A stretch of DNA of 64,000 bases, from positions 372,001-436,000 of the forward strand of contig NZ_JABRWJ010000008.1 in assembly GCF_013266755.1 (NCBI RefSeq), read 5' to 3'. Below are positions 1 to 8,389 of the stretch, piece by piece. The notes beneath the pieces were generated by a model, which was given only the letters and a program-made list of their open reading frames with translations, made no database searches and was not told the origin of the DNA. Every line of letters begins with the position of its first letter. Positions within the stretch are counted from its first letter, which is position 1. This stretch comes from Pseudaquabacterium terrae (lineage in GTDB: Bacteria > Pseudomonadota > Gammaproteobacteria > Burkholderiales > Burkholderiaceae_C). A program made the position numbers and the translations under genes.

Positions 1-6
1 GTCGTG

Positions 7-1344
7 TTACGGCGCGGGTGCGCGCTTGAGCCGGATGTGCAGCATCAGGCCGCCGTCGGGCGCGTTGGCGACCTCGACCGAGCCGCCCATGCGCTGCATC
101 GCCTTCTCGACGATTGCCAGCCCGAGGCCGGCGCCGGTGGCCGCGGTGCGCGCGGCGTCGCCGCGGAAGAACGGCGTCGTCAGTTGCGACAGCTTCTCGG
201 TTGCCACGCCGGGCCCGCGATCGCGCACCGTGACGATGACCCAGGGCCCCGAACGCACGTAGCTGACGGTGACGATCGAGATGCCCGTTTCGGTGGTGCG
301 GCCATAGCGGCGCGCGTTCTCGAACAGGTTGGCGAAGACGCGGCCGAGCTCGATCTCGTCGGCCATCACGGCCAGGTCGATCGCCACCTTCGAGGTGATC
401 TGGATTTCCGATGGATCGCGGAAGGCCGCGGCCTCCTTGTCGATCAGCCGCGACAGGTGCACCGGCCGCAGGTGGGTCTCGCCGGGCCGCGCGTAGTCCA
501 TGAACTTGTCGATGATCGCGTCGAGCTGGTCGATGTCGGAGGCCATGTTGCGGCGCGCCTCTTCTTCGGCGACGCTCATCTCGGCCTCCAGCCGCAGCCG
601 TGCCAGCGGCGTGCGCAGGTCGTGGCTGATGCCGGCCAGCATCACCGCGCGGTCTTCCTCGACCTTGGCGAGCTCGCGCGCCATGCGGTTGAAGCCCATG
701 TTGACCTCGCGGATTTCGCTGGTCAGCGTGTTCTCGTCGAGGCGCGAGTCGTACTCGCCGCCACGGATGCGGCTGGCGGCGAAGGACAGGTCGCGCAGCG
801 GCCGGTTGATCAGCCGCGCGATCGCCACCGAGCCGATCACCGTCGCCGCCAGCGCGATGCTGACCCAGACGATCCAGGTGTCGCGCGTCAGCGGGTGGAT
901 GCGCGCCGACTCGGCCTGCAGCCACCACGGATCGTTCTCGATCGAGAAACCGACCCACAGTCCGGTGGCACCGTTGACGCTGCGCGCGACGATGGTGTCG
1001 GGCCCGAGCCGCGAGCGGATTTCCCCACCGATCTTGCGCGTGAAACGGTCCTCTTCAAAGGGTTCCCATTTGTCGCCCGGCTCGCGTGGCGTTACACGGA
1101 TCGCCTCGCTCGCCTTCATCGCCTTGACCAGCGCGACGCGGTTGATCCGATCGGCGTAGCGCAGCCCTTCGCGCGACAGGTTCACGAGGCTGGCGATCTG
1201 CTGCGCGGCCAGCACCACGCGCGGCTCGGACTCGAGCGCGCGCAGCGTCTGCACCCACGCGAAGATGCCGCCGCCGAGCAGCAGCCCGAGCAGGAAGAAG
1301 GTGCGCCAGAACAGACTCAGGGCAACCCTTGTGGACTCCGCCAT
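7..1344 (-). CDS. envZ: EnvZ-type sensor histidine kinase
   Basis: This is an inner-membrane sensor kinase that should phosphorylate the OmpR-like regulator encoded just upstream. The 445 residues show a first membrane segment at about 12-32, a periplasmic region of about 120 residues, a second membrane segment at about 156-178, a HAMP linker, then the dimerisation/phosphoacceptor motif GISHDLRTPLARLRLE with His241. The C-terminal ATPase has an N-box-like NLFENARRYG and the G-box DRGPGV. Only about 20 bp separate it from the regulator gene, so the two form one leftward operon. The stop is TAA six bases from the window edge. The stimulus is not evident; osmolarity is known for the family but is only an inference here. 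Confidence 0.93.
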   Translation of the reverse strand: MAESTRVALSLFWRTFFLLGLLLGGGIFAWVQTLRALESEPRVVLAAQQIASLVNLSREGLRYADRINRVALVKAMKASEAIRVTPREPGDKWEPFEEDRFTRKIGGEIRSRLGPDTIVARSVNGATGLWVGFSIENDPWWLQAESARIHPLTRDTWIVWVSIALAATVIGSVAIARLINRPLRDLSFAASRIRGGEYDSRLDENTLTSEIREVNMGFNRMARELAKVEEDRAVMLAGISHDLRTPLARLRLEAEMSVAEEEARRNMASDIDQLDAIIDKFMDYARPGETHLRPVHLSRLIDKEAAAFRDPSEIQITSKVAIDLAVMADEIELGRVFANLFENARRYGRTTETGISIVTVSYVRSGPWVIVTVRDRGPGVATEKLSQLTTPFFRGDAARTAATGAGLGLAIVEKAMQRMGGSVEVANAPDGGLMLHIRLKRAPAP

Positions 1345-1363
1345 ACGCGTGGGGCGGGCCCCT

Positions 1364-2098
1364 TCAGGTCGCGCCGTCCGGCACGAACACGTAGCCCACG
1401 CCCCAGACGGTCTGGATGTAGCGCGGCTGCGAGGGGTCGGGCTCGATCATCTTGCGCAGCCGCGACACCTGCACGTCGAGGCTGCGGTCGAAGGGTTCGA
1501 ACTCGCGGCCGCGGGCGAGCTGGGCCAGCTTGTCGCGCGACAGCGGTTGGCGCGGGTGGCGCACCAGCGCCTTCAGCATCGAGAACTCTCCGGTGGTCAG
1601 CGCGATCTGCTCGCCGCTCTTGGTCAACCGGCGCAGCGACAGGTCGAACTCGAACGGACCGAAGCTGACGACCTGGGCTTCCTTCGACGGCGCGCCGGGC
1701 GCTTCCGGCGCCGGGCGGCGGCGCAGCACGGCGTGGATGCGCGCCAGCAGCTCGCGCGGGTTGAAGGGCTTGGGCAGGTAATCGTCGGCGCCGACCTCCA
1801 GGCCGACGATGCGATCGACATCCTCGACCTTGGCGGTCAGCATGATGATCGGCGTCGAATCGTTGGCCGCGCGCAGGCGCCGGCAGATCGACAGGCCGTC
1901 TTCACCCGGCAGCATCAGGTCGAGCACGATCAGGTCGATCGTCTCGCGCGTCATCAGCCGGTTCAGCGCCTTGGCGTCCTCGGCCAGCAGGACCTCGAAG
2001 CCTTCCTGCGTCAGGTAGCGGCGCAGCAGGTCGCGGATGCGGGCATCGTCGTCCACGACGACGATGCGATCGGCTCGAGCGTTTGCAGGCGCATTCAT
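1364..2098 (-). CDS. ompR: OmpR-family response regulator
   Basis: This is a DNA-binding response regulator of 244 residues. The receiver domain (about 10-125) has the acidic pair DDD near residue 16, the phosphoacceptor Asp60 in IVLDLMLPG, and the KPF motif. The C-terminal winged helix (about 145-240) ends with YIQTVWGVGYVFVPDG, the normal OmpR/PhoB signature. It precedes the EnvZ-like kinase in the same operon and is the first gene of that transcript. The pairing strongly suggests control of outer-membrane or envelope genes, as in other OmpR systems. Confidence 0.94.
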   Translation of the reverse strand: MNAPANARADRIVVVDDDARIRDLLRRYLTQEGFEVLLAEDAKALNRLMTRETIDLIVLDLMLPGEDGLSICRRLRAANDSTPIIMLTAKVEDVDRIVGLEVGADDYLPKPFNPRELLARIHAVLRRRPAPEAPGAPSKEAQVVSFGPFEFDLSLRRLTKSGEQIALTTGEFSMLKALVRHPRQPLSRDKLAQLARGREFEPFDRSLDVQVSRLRKMIEPDPSQPRYIQTVWGVGYVFVPDGAT

Positions 2099-2201
2099 GC
2101 GTAACTCCGAATATGTAACAGAGGCATTGTGCGGGGCTGGCCACGGGGTTTTACCCCATTTGGGCCCGTTGTTACAACTTTTGCGGCTGTGCCGTAGGAA
2201 G

Positions 2202-2221
2202 CGTCCGACGGTTGTCGGACG
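2202..2221. promoter_or_regulatory. perfect 8-bp inverted repeat upstream of SIMPL gene
   Basis: CGTCCGAC, four bases, then GTCGGACG form a perfect inverted repeat in the divergent interval between ompR and the SIMPL gene, about 45 bp before the latter's start. The half-site GTTGTCGG recurs directly after it. It could be an operator or a small hairpin; no factor can be assigned. Confidence 0.4.
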
Positions 2222-2265
2222 TTGTCGGCGCTAGAGTGCCCGCCACCTGTTCCTGAGAGCCCGCC

Positions 2266-2985
2266 ATGAGTGTCCGATCCCTGATCGCCGTTGCCGCGCT
2301 GGCCTGCGCTGCCGCTGCCAATGCGCAGCAGCAGGTGCTGGTGCCGCCGCCGCAGAACGTGCTGTCGCTGGCTGCCCAGGCCAGCGCCGAGGTGCCGCAG
2401 GACCTGCTGTCGATCACGCTGGCGGTCACGCGCGAAGGGGCAGACGCCGCCGCCGTGCAGTCGCAGCTGCGCCAGGTGCTCGACGCGGCATTGAACGAGG
2501 CGCGCAAGGCCGCGCGACCGGGCCAGCTCGATGTGCGCACGGGGCAGTTCTCGCTGTCGCCGCGCTACACCAACAAGGGCGTGCTGAGCGGCTGGAGCGG
2601 CCGCGCCGAGCTGGTGCTCGAAGGGCGCGACAGCGGCGCGATCAGCCAGCTCGCCGGGCGACTGAACGGGATGCCGGTCGCGCATGTCGCGCACGGGCTG
2701 TCGCGCGAGCAGCGCGAGAAGGCCGAAGCCGAGGTCGCCGCCCAGGCGATCCAGCGCTTCCGCCAGCGCGCCGAGGAATACGCCCGGCATTTCGGCTTCG
2801 CCGGCTACAGCATTCGCGAGGTCAACGTCGGCCAGGCCGACGGCATCCCGCCGCCGCAGCCCATGTTCCGGCGCGCGATGATGGCGCAGGCCGGCGCGGT
2901 GGCCGACGAATCGGTGCCGGTCGAGGCCGGCAAGGCCACCGTGACCGTGACGGTCAGTGGCAGCGTGCAGATGTCGGCGCGCTAG
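2266..2985 (+). CDS. SIMPL (DUF541) domain periplasmic protein
   Basis: This 239-residue protein begins with a clear signal peptide (MSVRSLIAVAALACAAAANAQ, cleaved near residue 21) and should be periplasmic or outer-membrane associated. The rest matches the SIMPL/DUF541 family: a beta-strand opening that compares LSLAAQASAEVPQDLLSITLAV, a central LSPRYTNKGVLSGW segment, and a C-terminal strand TVTVTVSGSVQM. Family members such as E. coli YggE have been linked to oxidative-stress protection, but the biochemical role is not settled. It stands alone, divergent from ompR and convergent with bdhA. Confidence 0.85.
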   Translation: MSVRSLIAVAALACAAAANAQQQVLVPPPQNVLSLAAQASAEVPQDLLSITLAVTREGADAAAVQSQLRQVLDAALNEARKAARPGQLDVRTGQFSLSPRYTNKGVLSGWSGRAELVLEGRDSGAISQLAGRLNGMPVAHVAHGLSREQREKAEAEVAAQAIQRFRQRAEEYARHFGFAGYSIREVNVGQADGIPPPQPMFRRAMMAQAGAVADESVPVEAGKATVTVTVSGSVQMSAR

Positions 2986-2988
2986 AAC

Positions 2989-3759
2989 CTATTGCGCGAC
3001 CCAGCCGCCGTCGACGTTCCACGCCACGCCGCGGATGTTGTCGGCGGCCGGCGAGCACAGGAAGACGGCCAGCTCGGCCAGCTGATCCGGCGTCGTGAAC
3101 TGCAGCGAGGGCTGCTTCTCGGCGAGCAGCTGGCGCTTGGCTTCCTCGTTCGAGATGTCGCCCTGCGCGGCACGCGCATCGACCTGCTTCTGCACCAGCG
3201 GCGTCAGCACCCAGCCCGGGCAGATCGCGTTGATCGTCACGCCGGTGGTCGCGTTCTCGAGCGCCACCGATTTCGTGAAGCCGACGATGCCGTGCTTGGC
3301 GGCGACATAGGCGGATTTCTGCGCCGAGGCGACGAGCCCGTGCACCGACGCGATGTTCAGCACGCGGCCCCAGTTGCGGGCCTTCATGCCGGGCAGCGCG
3401 CAGCGCGTGGTGTGGAAGGCGGAGCTCAGGTTGATCGCGATGATGGCGTCCCACCGCTCGACCGGGAAGTCCTCGACCGGTGCGACATGCTGGATGCCGG
3501 CGTTGTTGACCAGGATGTCGAGCGTGCCGAACTCGGCCTCGCAGGCGCGCACCATGGCCTCGATCTCGGCGGGCTTGCTCATGTCCGCGCCGTGGTACGA
3601 GACGCGGCCGCCGAGCGCGGCGACCTCCGCCTTCGCACCCTCGACATCGCCGAAGCCGTTGAGCATCACGTGCGCACCCTGGCGCGCGAGCGCCAGTGCC
3701 ATCCCCAAGCCGATGCCGCTGGTCGAGCCGGTGACGAGGGCGGTCTTTCCTTCGAGCAT
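2989..3759 (-). CDS. bdhA: D-3-hydroxybutyrate dehydrogenase
   Basis: This cytoplasmic short-chain dehydrogenase (256 aa) should interconvert D-3-hydroxybutyrate and acetoacetate with NAD, the last step of PHB mobilisation. The start MLEGKTALVTGSTSGIG was chosen because it places the Rossmann TGxxxGIG motif at residues 10-16 and is preceded by GGAGA; the open frame runs much further upstream without homology. NNAG, the catalytic ASVHG serine region, and the YVAAK Tyr/Lys motif are all visible, as is the family's N-terminal NGFGD signature of BdhA enzymes. It ends only a few bases from the convergent SIMPL gene. PHB depolymerase and a phasin-like gene at 44-45.5 kb act in the same pathway. Confidence 0.93.
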   Translation of the reverse strand: MLEGKTALVTGSTSGIGLGMALALARQGAHVMLNGFGDVEGAKAEVAALGGRVSYHGADMSKPAEIEAMVRACEAEFGTLDILVNNAGIQHVAPVEDFPVERWDAIIAINLSSAFHTTRCALPGMKARNWGRVLNIASVHGLVASAQKSAYVAAKHGIVGFTKSVALENATTGVTINAICPGWVLTPLVQKQVDARAAQGDISNEEAKRQLLAEKQPSLQFTTPDQLAELAVFLCSPAADNIRGVAWNVDGGWVAQ

Positions 3760-3843
3760 GCGAATCTCCGTTCGAGTTGGATTGCCCGGCGCTCGCCACG
3801 GGGCGGCCGGGCCTGCGATGATTATCGACAAGGAGCCTGAATC

Positions 3844-4713
3844 GTGACTGAACCCCGCCTGCACCACGTCCAATGCCTCGACAGCAGCATGGCGCTGCAC
3901 CGCGTCGCCTATTGGGAATGGGGCGACCCGGCGAACCGGCGCGTGCTGGTGTGCGCGCACGGGCTGTCGCGGCAGGGGCGCGACTTCGACACGCTGGCGG
4001 CCGCGCTCGCCGATCACTACCGCGTGGTCGCCGTCGACGTCGTCGGCCGCGGCCAGTCCGACTGGCTCGCCGATCCGATGGGCTACAGCCTGCCGGGTTA
4101 TGTCGCCGACATGGTGACGCTGCTGGCGCGGCTCGACGCCGAGACGATCGACTGGGTCGGCACGTCGATGGGCGGGCTGATCGGCCTGGGGGTCGCGGCG
4201 TTGCGCCATTCGCCGCTGCGGCGCCTGGTGCTCAACGACGTCGGACCGTCGATCCAGCCGGCCTCGCTGCAGCGTATCGGCACCTACCTCGGTCAGCCGG
4301 CGCATTGGGCCACGCTCGACGAGGCGGCCGACGCGCTGTGGGCGATCTCGCAGGGCTTCGGTCCGCACACCCGCGAGCAATGGCTGGAGCTGACGAAGCC
4401 GCAGCTCAAGCCCGACGGCGACGGCTTCAAGCCGCACTACGACCCGGCGATCGCCGTGCCGTTCAAGCTGATCACGCCCGAGGCAGCCAAGGCCGGCGAA
4501 GCGATGCTGTGGCAGGCCTGGGACCGGCTCACCCTGCCGACGTTGCTGCTGCGCGGCGCCGACTCCGACCTGCTGTCGCACGACACCGCCGTGCAGATGA
4601 CGCAGCGCGGCCCGCGCGCGCAACTGATCGAGTTCGCCGGCGTTGGCCACGCACCGCTGCTGCAGCAGCCGGACCAGGTCCAGGCGGTGGTCGATTTCCT
4701 GCGCTCGCCATGA
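3844..4713 (+). CDS. alpha/beta hydrolase
   Basis: This 289-residue cytoplasmic alpha/beta-hydrolase starts with GTG after an AAGGAG ribosome site. The oxyanion region is VCAHGLSRQGRDF, the nucleophile elbow is GTSMGG, and a late GVGHAPLLQQPDQV supplies the catalytic His. There is no signal peptide. Its stop codon overlaps the start of relA (ATGA), so the two are translationally coupled. The substrate cannot be read from the sequence; esters or lactones are usual for this type. Confidence 0.85.
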   Translation: MTEPRLHHVQCLDSSMALHRVAYWEWGDPANRRVLVCAHGLSRQGRDFDTLAAALADHYRVVAVDVVGRGQSDWLADPMGYSLPGYVADMVTLLARLDAETIDWVGTSMGGLIGLGVAALRHSPLRRLVLNDVGPSIQPASLQRIGTYLGQPAHWATLDEAADALWAISQGFGPHTREQWLELTKPQLKPDGDGFKPHYDPAIAVPFKLITPEAAKAGEAMLWQAWDRLTLPTLLLRGADSDLLSHDTAVQMTQRGPRAQLIEFAGVGHAPLLQQPDQVQAVVDFLRSP

Positions 4714-6965
4714 AGACCCGCGCGGTCGCGACGGAGCAGGAGGCCGCGCCGATCGTGCGGCTGTCCGACGCCGCGCTCGACAGCCCAGGCCCGGGCGGCG
4801 ACGAGCACGGCACCGCCGCACTGGTGCGTGCGCGCGTCTTCTCCGAGCCGCTGCTGACCGGCCAGCGCCTCGACACCGGCGAGGACGCGCTGGCGCATGC
4901 CGATGGCGTCGCGGCGATCCTGCAGGGCATCGGCGCCGCGCCGTCGATGCGCGCCGCGGCCTACCTCGTCTACGCGGGTGACTACCTGCAACGGCCCGAG
5001 GAGATGGTCGCCAAGGCTTTCGGCGAAAGCTACGCGAGCGTGGTCGCGCACACGCGCAAGCTGGTGCAGATCCAGCGCGCCGCGCGCGAGGCGCAGGTCG
5101 AGGACGAGCAGCGCGCGCAGCAGACCGAACGCGTGCGCAAGATGTTGCTGGCGTTCTCGCGCGACCTGCGCGTGGTGCTGCTGCGGCTGGCGTCGCGGCT
5201 GCAGACGTTGCGCTGGTACGCCAGCACCCGGCACCCGTGCCCGGCGCTGCTGGCGCAGGAGACGCAGCAGGTTTTCGCGCCGCTGGCCAACCGGCTCGGC
5301 ATCTGGCAGGTCAAGTGGGAGCTCGAGGACCTGTCCTTCCGCTTCCTGCAGCCCGAGGCCTACAAGCAGGTTGCGCGGCAATTGGCCGAGTCGCGCGTCG
5401 AGCGCGAGCGCAGCGTCGAAGGCGTGCGGCGCCAGATGCTGCAGGAGCTGGCGGCGGTGGGCCTCGCGGCCGAGGTGCAGGGTCGCCCGAAGCACCTGTA
5501 CAGCATCTGGAAGAAGATGCAGGGCAAGAGCCTGGCGATCGGCCAGGTCTTCGACGTGCGCGCGCTGCGCGTCATCGTGGCCGATGTTCCTGCGTGTTAT
5601 GCGGCGCTGTCGCGCGTGCACGAACGCTACCGCGCGGTGTCCGGCGAGTACGACGACTACATCGCGCGGCCCAAGGGCAACGGCTACCAGTCGCTGCACA
5701 CCGTCGTGCTGGGCGACGACGGCAAGCCGGTCGAGGTGCAGATCCGCACGCAGGCGATGCACGAGCATGCCGAGCACGGCGTGGCGGCGCACTGGGCCTA
5801 CAAGGAGGCCGGCACGCGCGGTTATGCCGGGGTCAGCGCCGCAGGCGACTTCGAGGAGCGCGTCGCCGAGGCGCGCAAGGCGGTGCTGCGGCAGCTGCTG
5901 GCCTGGGAGCGCGACTTCGTCGACCAGGCCGGCGCCAAGGCCACGGGGCCGGCCGCCGGGCCGTCGTTCGAAGACCGCATCTACGTCTTCACGCCGCAGG
6001 CCGCGGTCATCGAATTGCCGGCCGGCGCGACGCCGGTCGACTTCGCGTACAGCCTGCACACCGACCTGGGCCACCGTTGCCGCGGCGCGCGCGTCGACGG
6101 CGTGATGCTGCCGCTGAACACCCCGCTGGCCAACGGCCAGACCGTCGAGGTGATCGCCGCGAAGGAAGGCGGTCCGTCGCTCGACTGGCTGAATGGCGAG
6201 CTCGGTTTCCTGAAGAGCCACCGCTCGCGCGCCAAGGTGCGCGCGTGGTTCAACGCGCAGGCGCTGTCGGGCACGGTCGCGCGCGGCCGCGAGCTGGTGG
6301 AGAAACTGCTGCAGCGCGAGGGCCGCACGGCGCTGAAGCTCGACGACCTGGCCGCGCAGCTCGGCTTCAAGGGCGCCGAGGCGCTGTTCGAAGTCGTCGG
6401 CAAGGACGAGTACTCGCTGCGCCACATCGAGAACCTGCTGAAGCCGGCCGAGCCGCCGGCGCCGCAGGCCGATGTCATTCCGTTGAAGCGCGCGCGCGGC
6501 GCCGAGGGCGGCGTGCTCGTCGTCGGCGTCGAGTCGCTGCTGACGCAGCTGGCGCGCTGCTGCCGCCCGGCGCCGCCCGACGCGATTGCGGGTTATGTCA
6601 CGCGCGGCAAGGGCGTCGCGATCCACCGTGCGGCCTGCAGCAACTTCCGCCACATGGCCGAACAGCAGCCCGACCGCGTGATCCCGGTCGCCTGGGGCGA
6701 GACGCCCGTGGGCCGCGAAGCGGCCTATCCGGTCGACGTGCTGATCGAAGCGGCGGACCGCTCTGGTCTCCTGCGCGATATCTCCGAGGTCTTCTCGAAG
6801 GACAAGCTCAACGTCATCGGCGTGCACACGCAGACGGTGAAGGACATCGGCGGCGGCACCGCGCTGATGACTTTCACGATCGAGGTCGCCGATGCCCACC
6901 GCCTGGCAGCGGTGCTGCGTCTCGTGGCGCAGATCCCCGGCGTGCGCCGCGCGCGGCGGCGCTGA
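4710..6965 (+). CDS. relA: RelA, (p)ppGpp synthetase
   Basis: This 751-residue protein makes the alarmone (p)ppGpp. The start is the ATG overlapping the preceding TGA, which gives the normal RelA length; an open frame extends upstream only by chance. The N-terminal HD hydrolase domain is degenerate: where active SpoT enzymes have an HDxxED motif, this one reads YLVYAGDYLQ. The synthetase domain is intact, with RPKGNGYQSLHT and VEVQIRTQAMHEHAEHG, and residues 313-316 are EYDD, the EXDD form typical of monofunctional RelA. A TGS domain starts near 421, a zinc-finger-like CCRP segment follows, and an ACT domain starts near 670. A separate bifunctional SpoT is expected elsewhere in the genome. 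Confidence 0.95.
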   Translation: MKTRAVATEQEAAPIVRLSDAALDSPGPGGDEHGTAALVRARVFSEPLLTGQRLDTGEDALAHADGVAAILQGIGAAPSMRAAAYLVYAGDYLQRPEEMVAKAFGESYASVVAHTRKLVQIQRAAREAQVEDEQRAQQTERVRKMLLAFSRDLRVVLLRLASRLQTLRWYASTRHPCPALLAQETQQVFAPLANRLGIWQVKWELEDLSFRFLQPEAYKQVARQLAESRVERERSVEGVRRQMLQELAAVGLAAEVQGRPKHLYSIWKKMQGKSLAIGQVFDVRALRVIVADVPACYAALSRVHERYRAVSGEYDDYIARPKGNGYQSLHTVVLGDDGKPVEVQIRTQAMHEHAEHGVAAHWAYKEAGTRGYAGVSAAGDFEERVAEARKAVLRQLLAWERDFVDQAGAKATGPAAGPSFEDRIYVFTPQAAVIELPAGATPVDFAYSLHTDLGHRCRGARVDGVMLPLNTPLANGQTVEVIAAKEGGPSLDWLNGELGFLKSHRSRAKVRAWFNAQALSGTVARGRELVEKLLQREGRTALKLDDLAAQLGFKGAEALFEVVGKDEYSLRHIENLLKPAEPPAPQADVIPLKRARGAEGGVLVVGVESLLTQLARCCRPAPPDAIAGYVTRGKGVAIHRAACSNFRHMAEQQPDRVIPVAWGETPVGREAAYPVDVLIEAADRSGLLRDISEVFSKDKLNVIGVHTQTVKDIGGGTALMTFTIEVADAHRLAAVLRLVAQIPGVRRARRR

Positions 6966-6989
6966 GCCTTTTGCAACGCCCGACGCGGC

Positions 6990-7018
6990 TTCGAACGCTC
7001 CGGAACCCATGCTATAGT
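6990..7018 (+). promoter_or_regulatory. promoter of tRNA-Val
   Basis: A TTCGAA -35 box and a TATAGT -10 box lie 17 bp apart, with the -10 ending 12 bp before the mature tRNA. Confidence 0.55.
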
Positions 7019-7030
7019 CCAGGGCTTCGC

Positions 7031-7107
7031 AGGCGCGTAGCTCAGCTGGTTAGAGCACCACCTTGACATGGTGGGGGTCGTTGGTTCGAGTCCAATCGCG
7101 CCTACCA
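7031..7107 (+). tRNA. tRNA-Val (anticodon GAC)
   Basis: The cloverleaf folds completely: acceptor AGGCGCG/CGCGCCT, D-arm GCTCAGCTGGTTAGAGC, anticodon stem CCACC/GGTGG around TTGACAT with anticodon GAC, T-arm GTTGG-TTCGAGT-CCAAT, and an encoded CCA end. The last 47 bases, plus one more, are duplicated at 23,552-23,599, so this gene is the integration site of the island that follows. Confidence 0.97.
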
Positions 7108-7108
7108 A
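7061..7108 (+). repeat. left attachment repeat (attL, within tRNA-Val)
   Basis: These 48 bases, covering the anticodon arm to CCA plus one A, recur without a mismatch at 23,552-23,599. The arrangement, with the intact tRNA at one end and only its 3' part at the other, is the standard outcome of tyrosine-recombinase integration into a tRNA gene. Confidence 0.9.
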
Positions 7109-7116
7109 TAAAAACC

Positions 7117-7150
7117 AACGCCGACAAGCGCTTAGCTTGTCGGCGTTGTC
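7117..7150 (+). terminator. hairpin terminator after tRNA-Val
   Basis: AACGCCGACAAGC and GCTTGTCGGCGTT form a perfect 13-bp stem with a 5-base loop, followed by GTCGTTT. It starts 10 bases after the tRNA and probably came with the island, because a different hairpin follows the right-hand repeat. Confidence 0.65.
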
Positions 7151-7264
7151 GTTTCCGGTGCCGCAAGATGTGGCAATCTGTGGAAAGTTGGGAAAGCTGA
7201 CCGAGCGCAAAGCCGCGTGCCGCCTGGGTTCTGGTTTGACTACCAAATCGCGGACCAATCACCA

Positions 7265-7424
7265 GACCGTGGCGCCGGCCCTCGTAAGGGCCGCTTGGGG
7301 GACCGGCGTTCCGTGCGCGAAGTGCACGCCCTTCACGCGCAGGTCGCAAACCTTCCGACAAGCGCATCCCGGTGCCGTAAAGCAACTGCGCGAACAAGCG
7401 GTGTTCGCCCACCATGCCGCGAAA
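7265..7424 (-). pseudogene. remnant of an integron-type tyrosine recombinase
   Basis: Read leftward, one frame gives GEHRLFAQLLYGTGMRLSEGL and, after a one-base shift, the next frame continues LRVKGVHFAHGTPVP. Together these match the conserved stretch of IntI/XerC-type integrases around the first catalytic Arg (TGMRxSEGLxLRVKDxDFxHGT). Both the N-terminal part and the downstream HxxR...Y catalytic half are missing, and the reading frame is broken, so it cannot be functional. Its place directly next to the left attachment repeat suggests it is what remains of the recombinase that acted here, though an unrelated insertion is possible. The stretch 7,150-7,260 shows nothing else. Confidence 0.7.
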
Positions 7425-7428
7425 GTTT

Positions 7429-8361
7429 CTAAGCCAGCGACACCAGCGCTTCCACCAGCGCCGAAGGATTCGACGCGAAAGGCGAGTGGCTGGTGGCCAA
7501 GGTTTTCTGCACGAAGGCGTTGCCGGGCGTGAAGGCGTCGGCGTCCGCGATCATCTTGTCCTGCACCGCGATCGGGATCGCGCGGTCGCCGGTGCAACGG
7601 ATGAAGGCGCGCGGCACGCTGCCCCAGCGTGCCGCCGTCGCGCCCACCGGCGTGGTGAACGCCTGGATCGGTTCGTCGGGCGTGAGCAGGTTGGCGATGA
7701 CGGGGAAGGCTGCATCGCTCACGTCATGATAGAAGGCGCTCCGGCCCTTGGCCGCGTAGCCCGGGTCGGCCGAGTTGTGGTTGATACGGGCTGCCGCGGC
7801 GACGCGCGGATCGGCCACGAACAAGGGCGGCACTTCGGAGCTCGCGAAATTCGGCTGCATCAGGTACTCGAGCACCGTCTGGAAGGCCACGGGCACGAAG
7901 GCCGTGAGGTAGACGAGCCGGCGCACCAGCTGCGGCGCGGCCTCCGCCACCGCGCTCAGCGTGGCGCCGCCCAGGCTGTGCCCGACCAGGATCACCGGGC
8001 CGCTGCCGTCCTGCGTGAGGCCGCGAATGACCTTTAGCGTGTGCTCGCGGTAGTCGTTGAGCCCCAACGCCGCCAGCGGCGACGGCTCGCTGGACAGGGC
8101 GGCCGCATCCTGCGACAGGTAGGCCGCCGGGAAACGGGCCGTGATGCCGTGCCCGGGTAGATCGAGGGCCAGTGCGGGGTAGCCCTGTTCGGCCAGCAGC
8201 CGGACCACCTCGGACCAGCACCAGCCGCCGTGCCAGGCGCCGTGAATGAGCACGAACGTCGGCTTGCTTCCCGTGCCGCCGGCACTGCCCGAGCCGCACG
8301 CGGCCAGGCCGGCGCCGGCCACGCCGGCCGACAACTGGTTCATGAATGTCCTGCGTTGCAT
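7429..8361 (-). CDS. lipoprotein-type alpha/beta hydrolase (esterase)
   Basis: This 310-residue alpha/beta hydrolase is probably exported: it opens with MQRRTFMNQLSAGVAGAGLAAC, combining a twin-arginine-like start (RRTF) with a lipobox LAAC at Cys22. The oxyanion region LIHGAWHGGWCWSEV and nucleophile elbow GHSLGG are typical of the plant SABP2/EstC-like esterase group. It is the last gene of the long leftward operon starting at 15.5 kb and lies 29 bp beyond the nitronate monooxygenase gene. Its job is probably to hydrolyse an ester or amide substrate before or after uptake by the neighbouring ABC transporter; the substrate is unknown. Confidence 0.85.
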   Translation of the reverse strand: MQRRTFMNQLSAGVAGAGLAACGSGSAGGTGSKPTFVLIHGAWHGGWCWSEVVRLLAEQGYPALALDLPGHGITARFPAAYLSQDAAALSSEPSPLAALGLNDYREHTLKVIRGLTQDGSGPVILVGHSLGGATLSAVAEAAPQLVRRLVYLTAFVPVAFQTVLEYLMQPNFASSEVPPLFVADPRVAAAARINHNSADPGYAAKGRSAFYHDVSDAAFPVIANLLTPDEPIQAFTTPVGATAARWGSVPRAFIRCTGDRAIPIAVQDKMIADADAFTPGNAFVQKTLATSHSPFASNPSALVEALVSLA

Positions 8362-8389
8362 CGCTTGTCTTCTTCGTTGTTGAGGTTCG

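Noticed and set aside
4-1668. Plus-strand open frame opposite envZ
   Set aside because: It is the complement of a clear histidine kinase gene, with a low-complexity Arg/Ala-rich translation.
2989-4821. A 610-residue fusion of an N-terminal extension with 3-hydroxybutyrate dehydrogenase
   Set aside because: The extension is antisense to the alpha/beta hydrolase and has no homology; the good ribosome site is at the 256-residue start.
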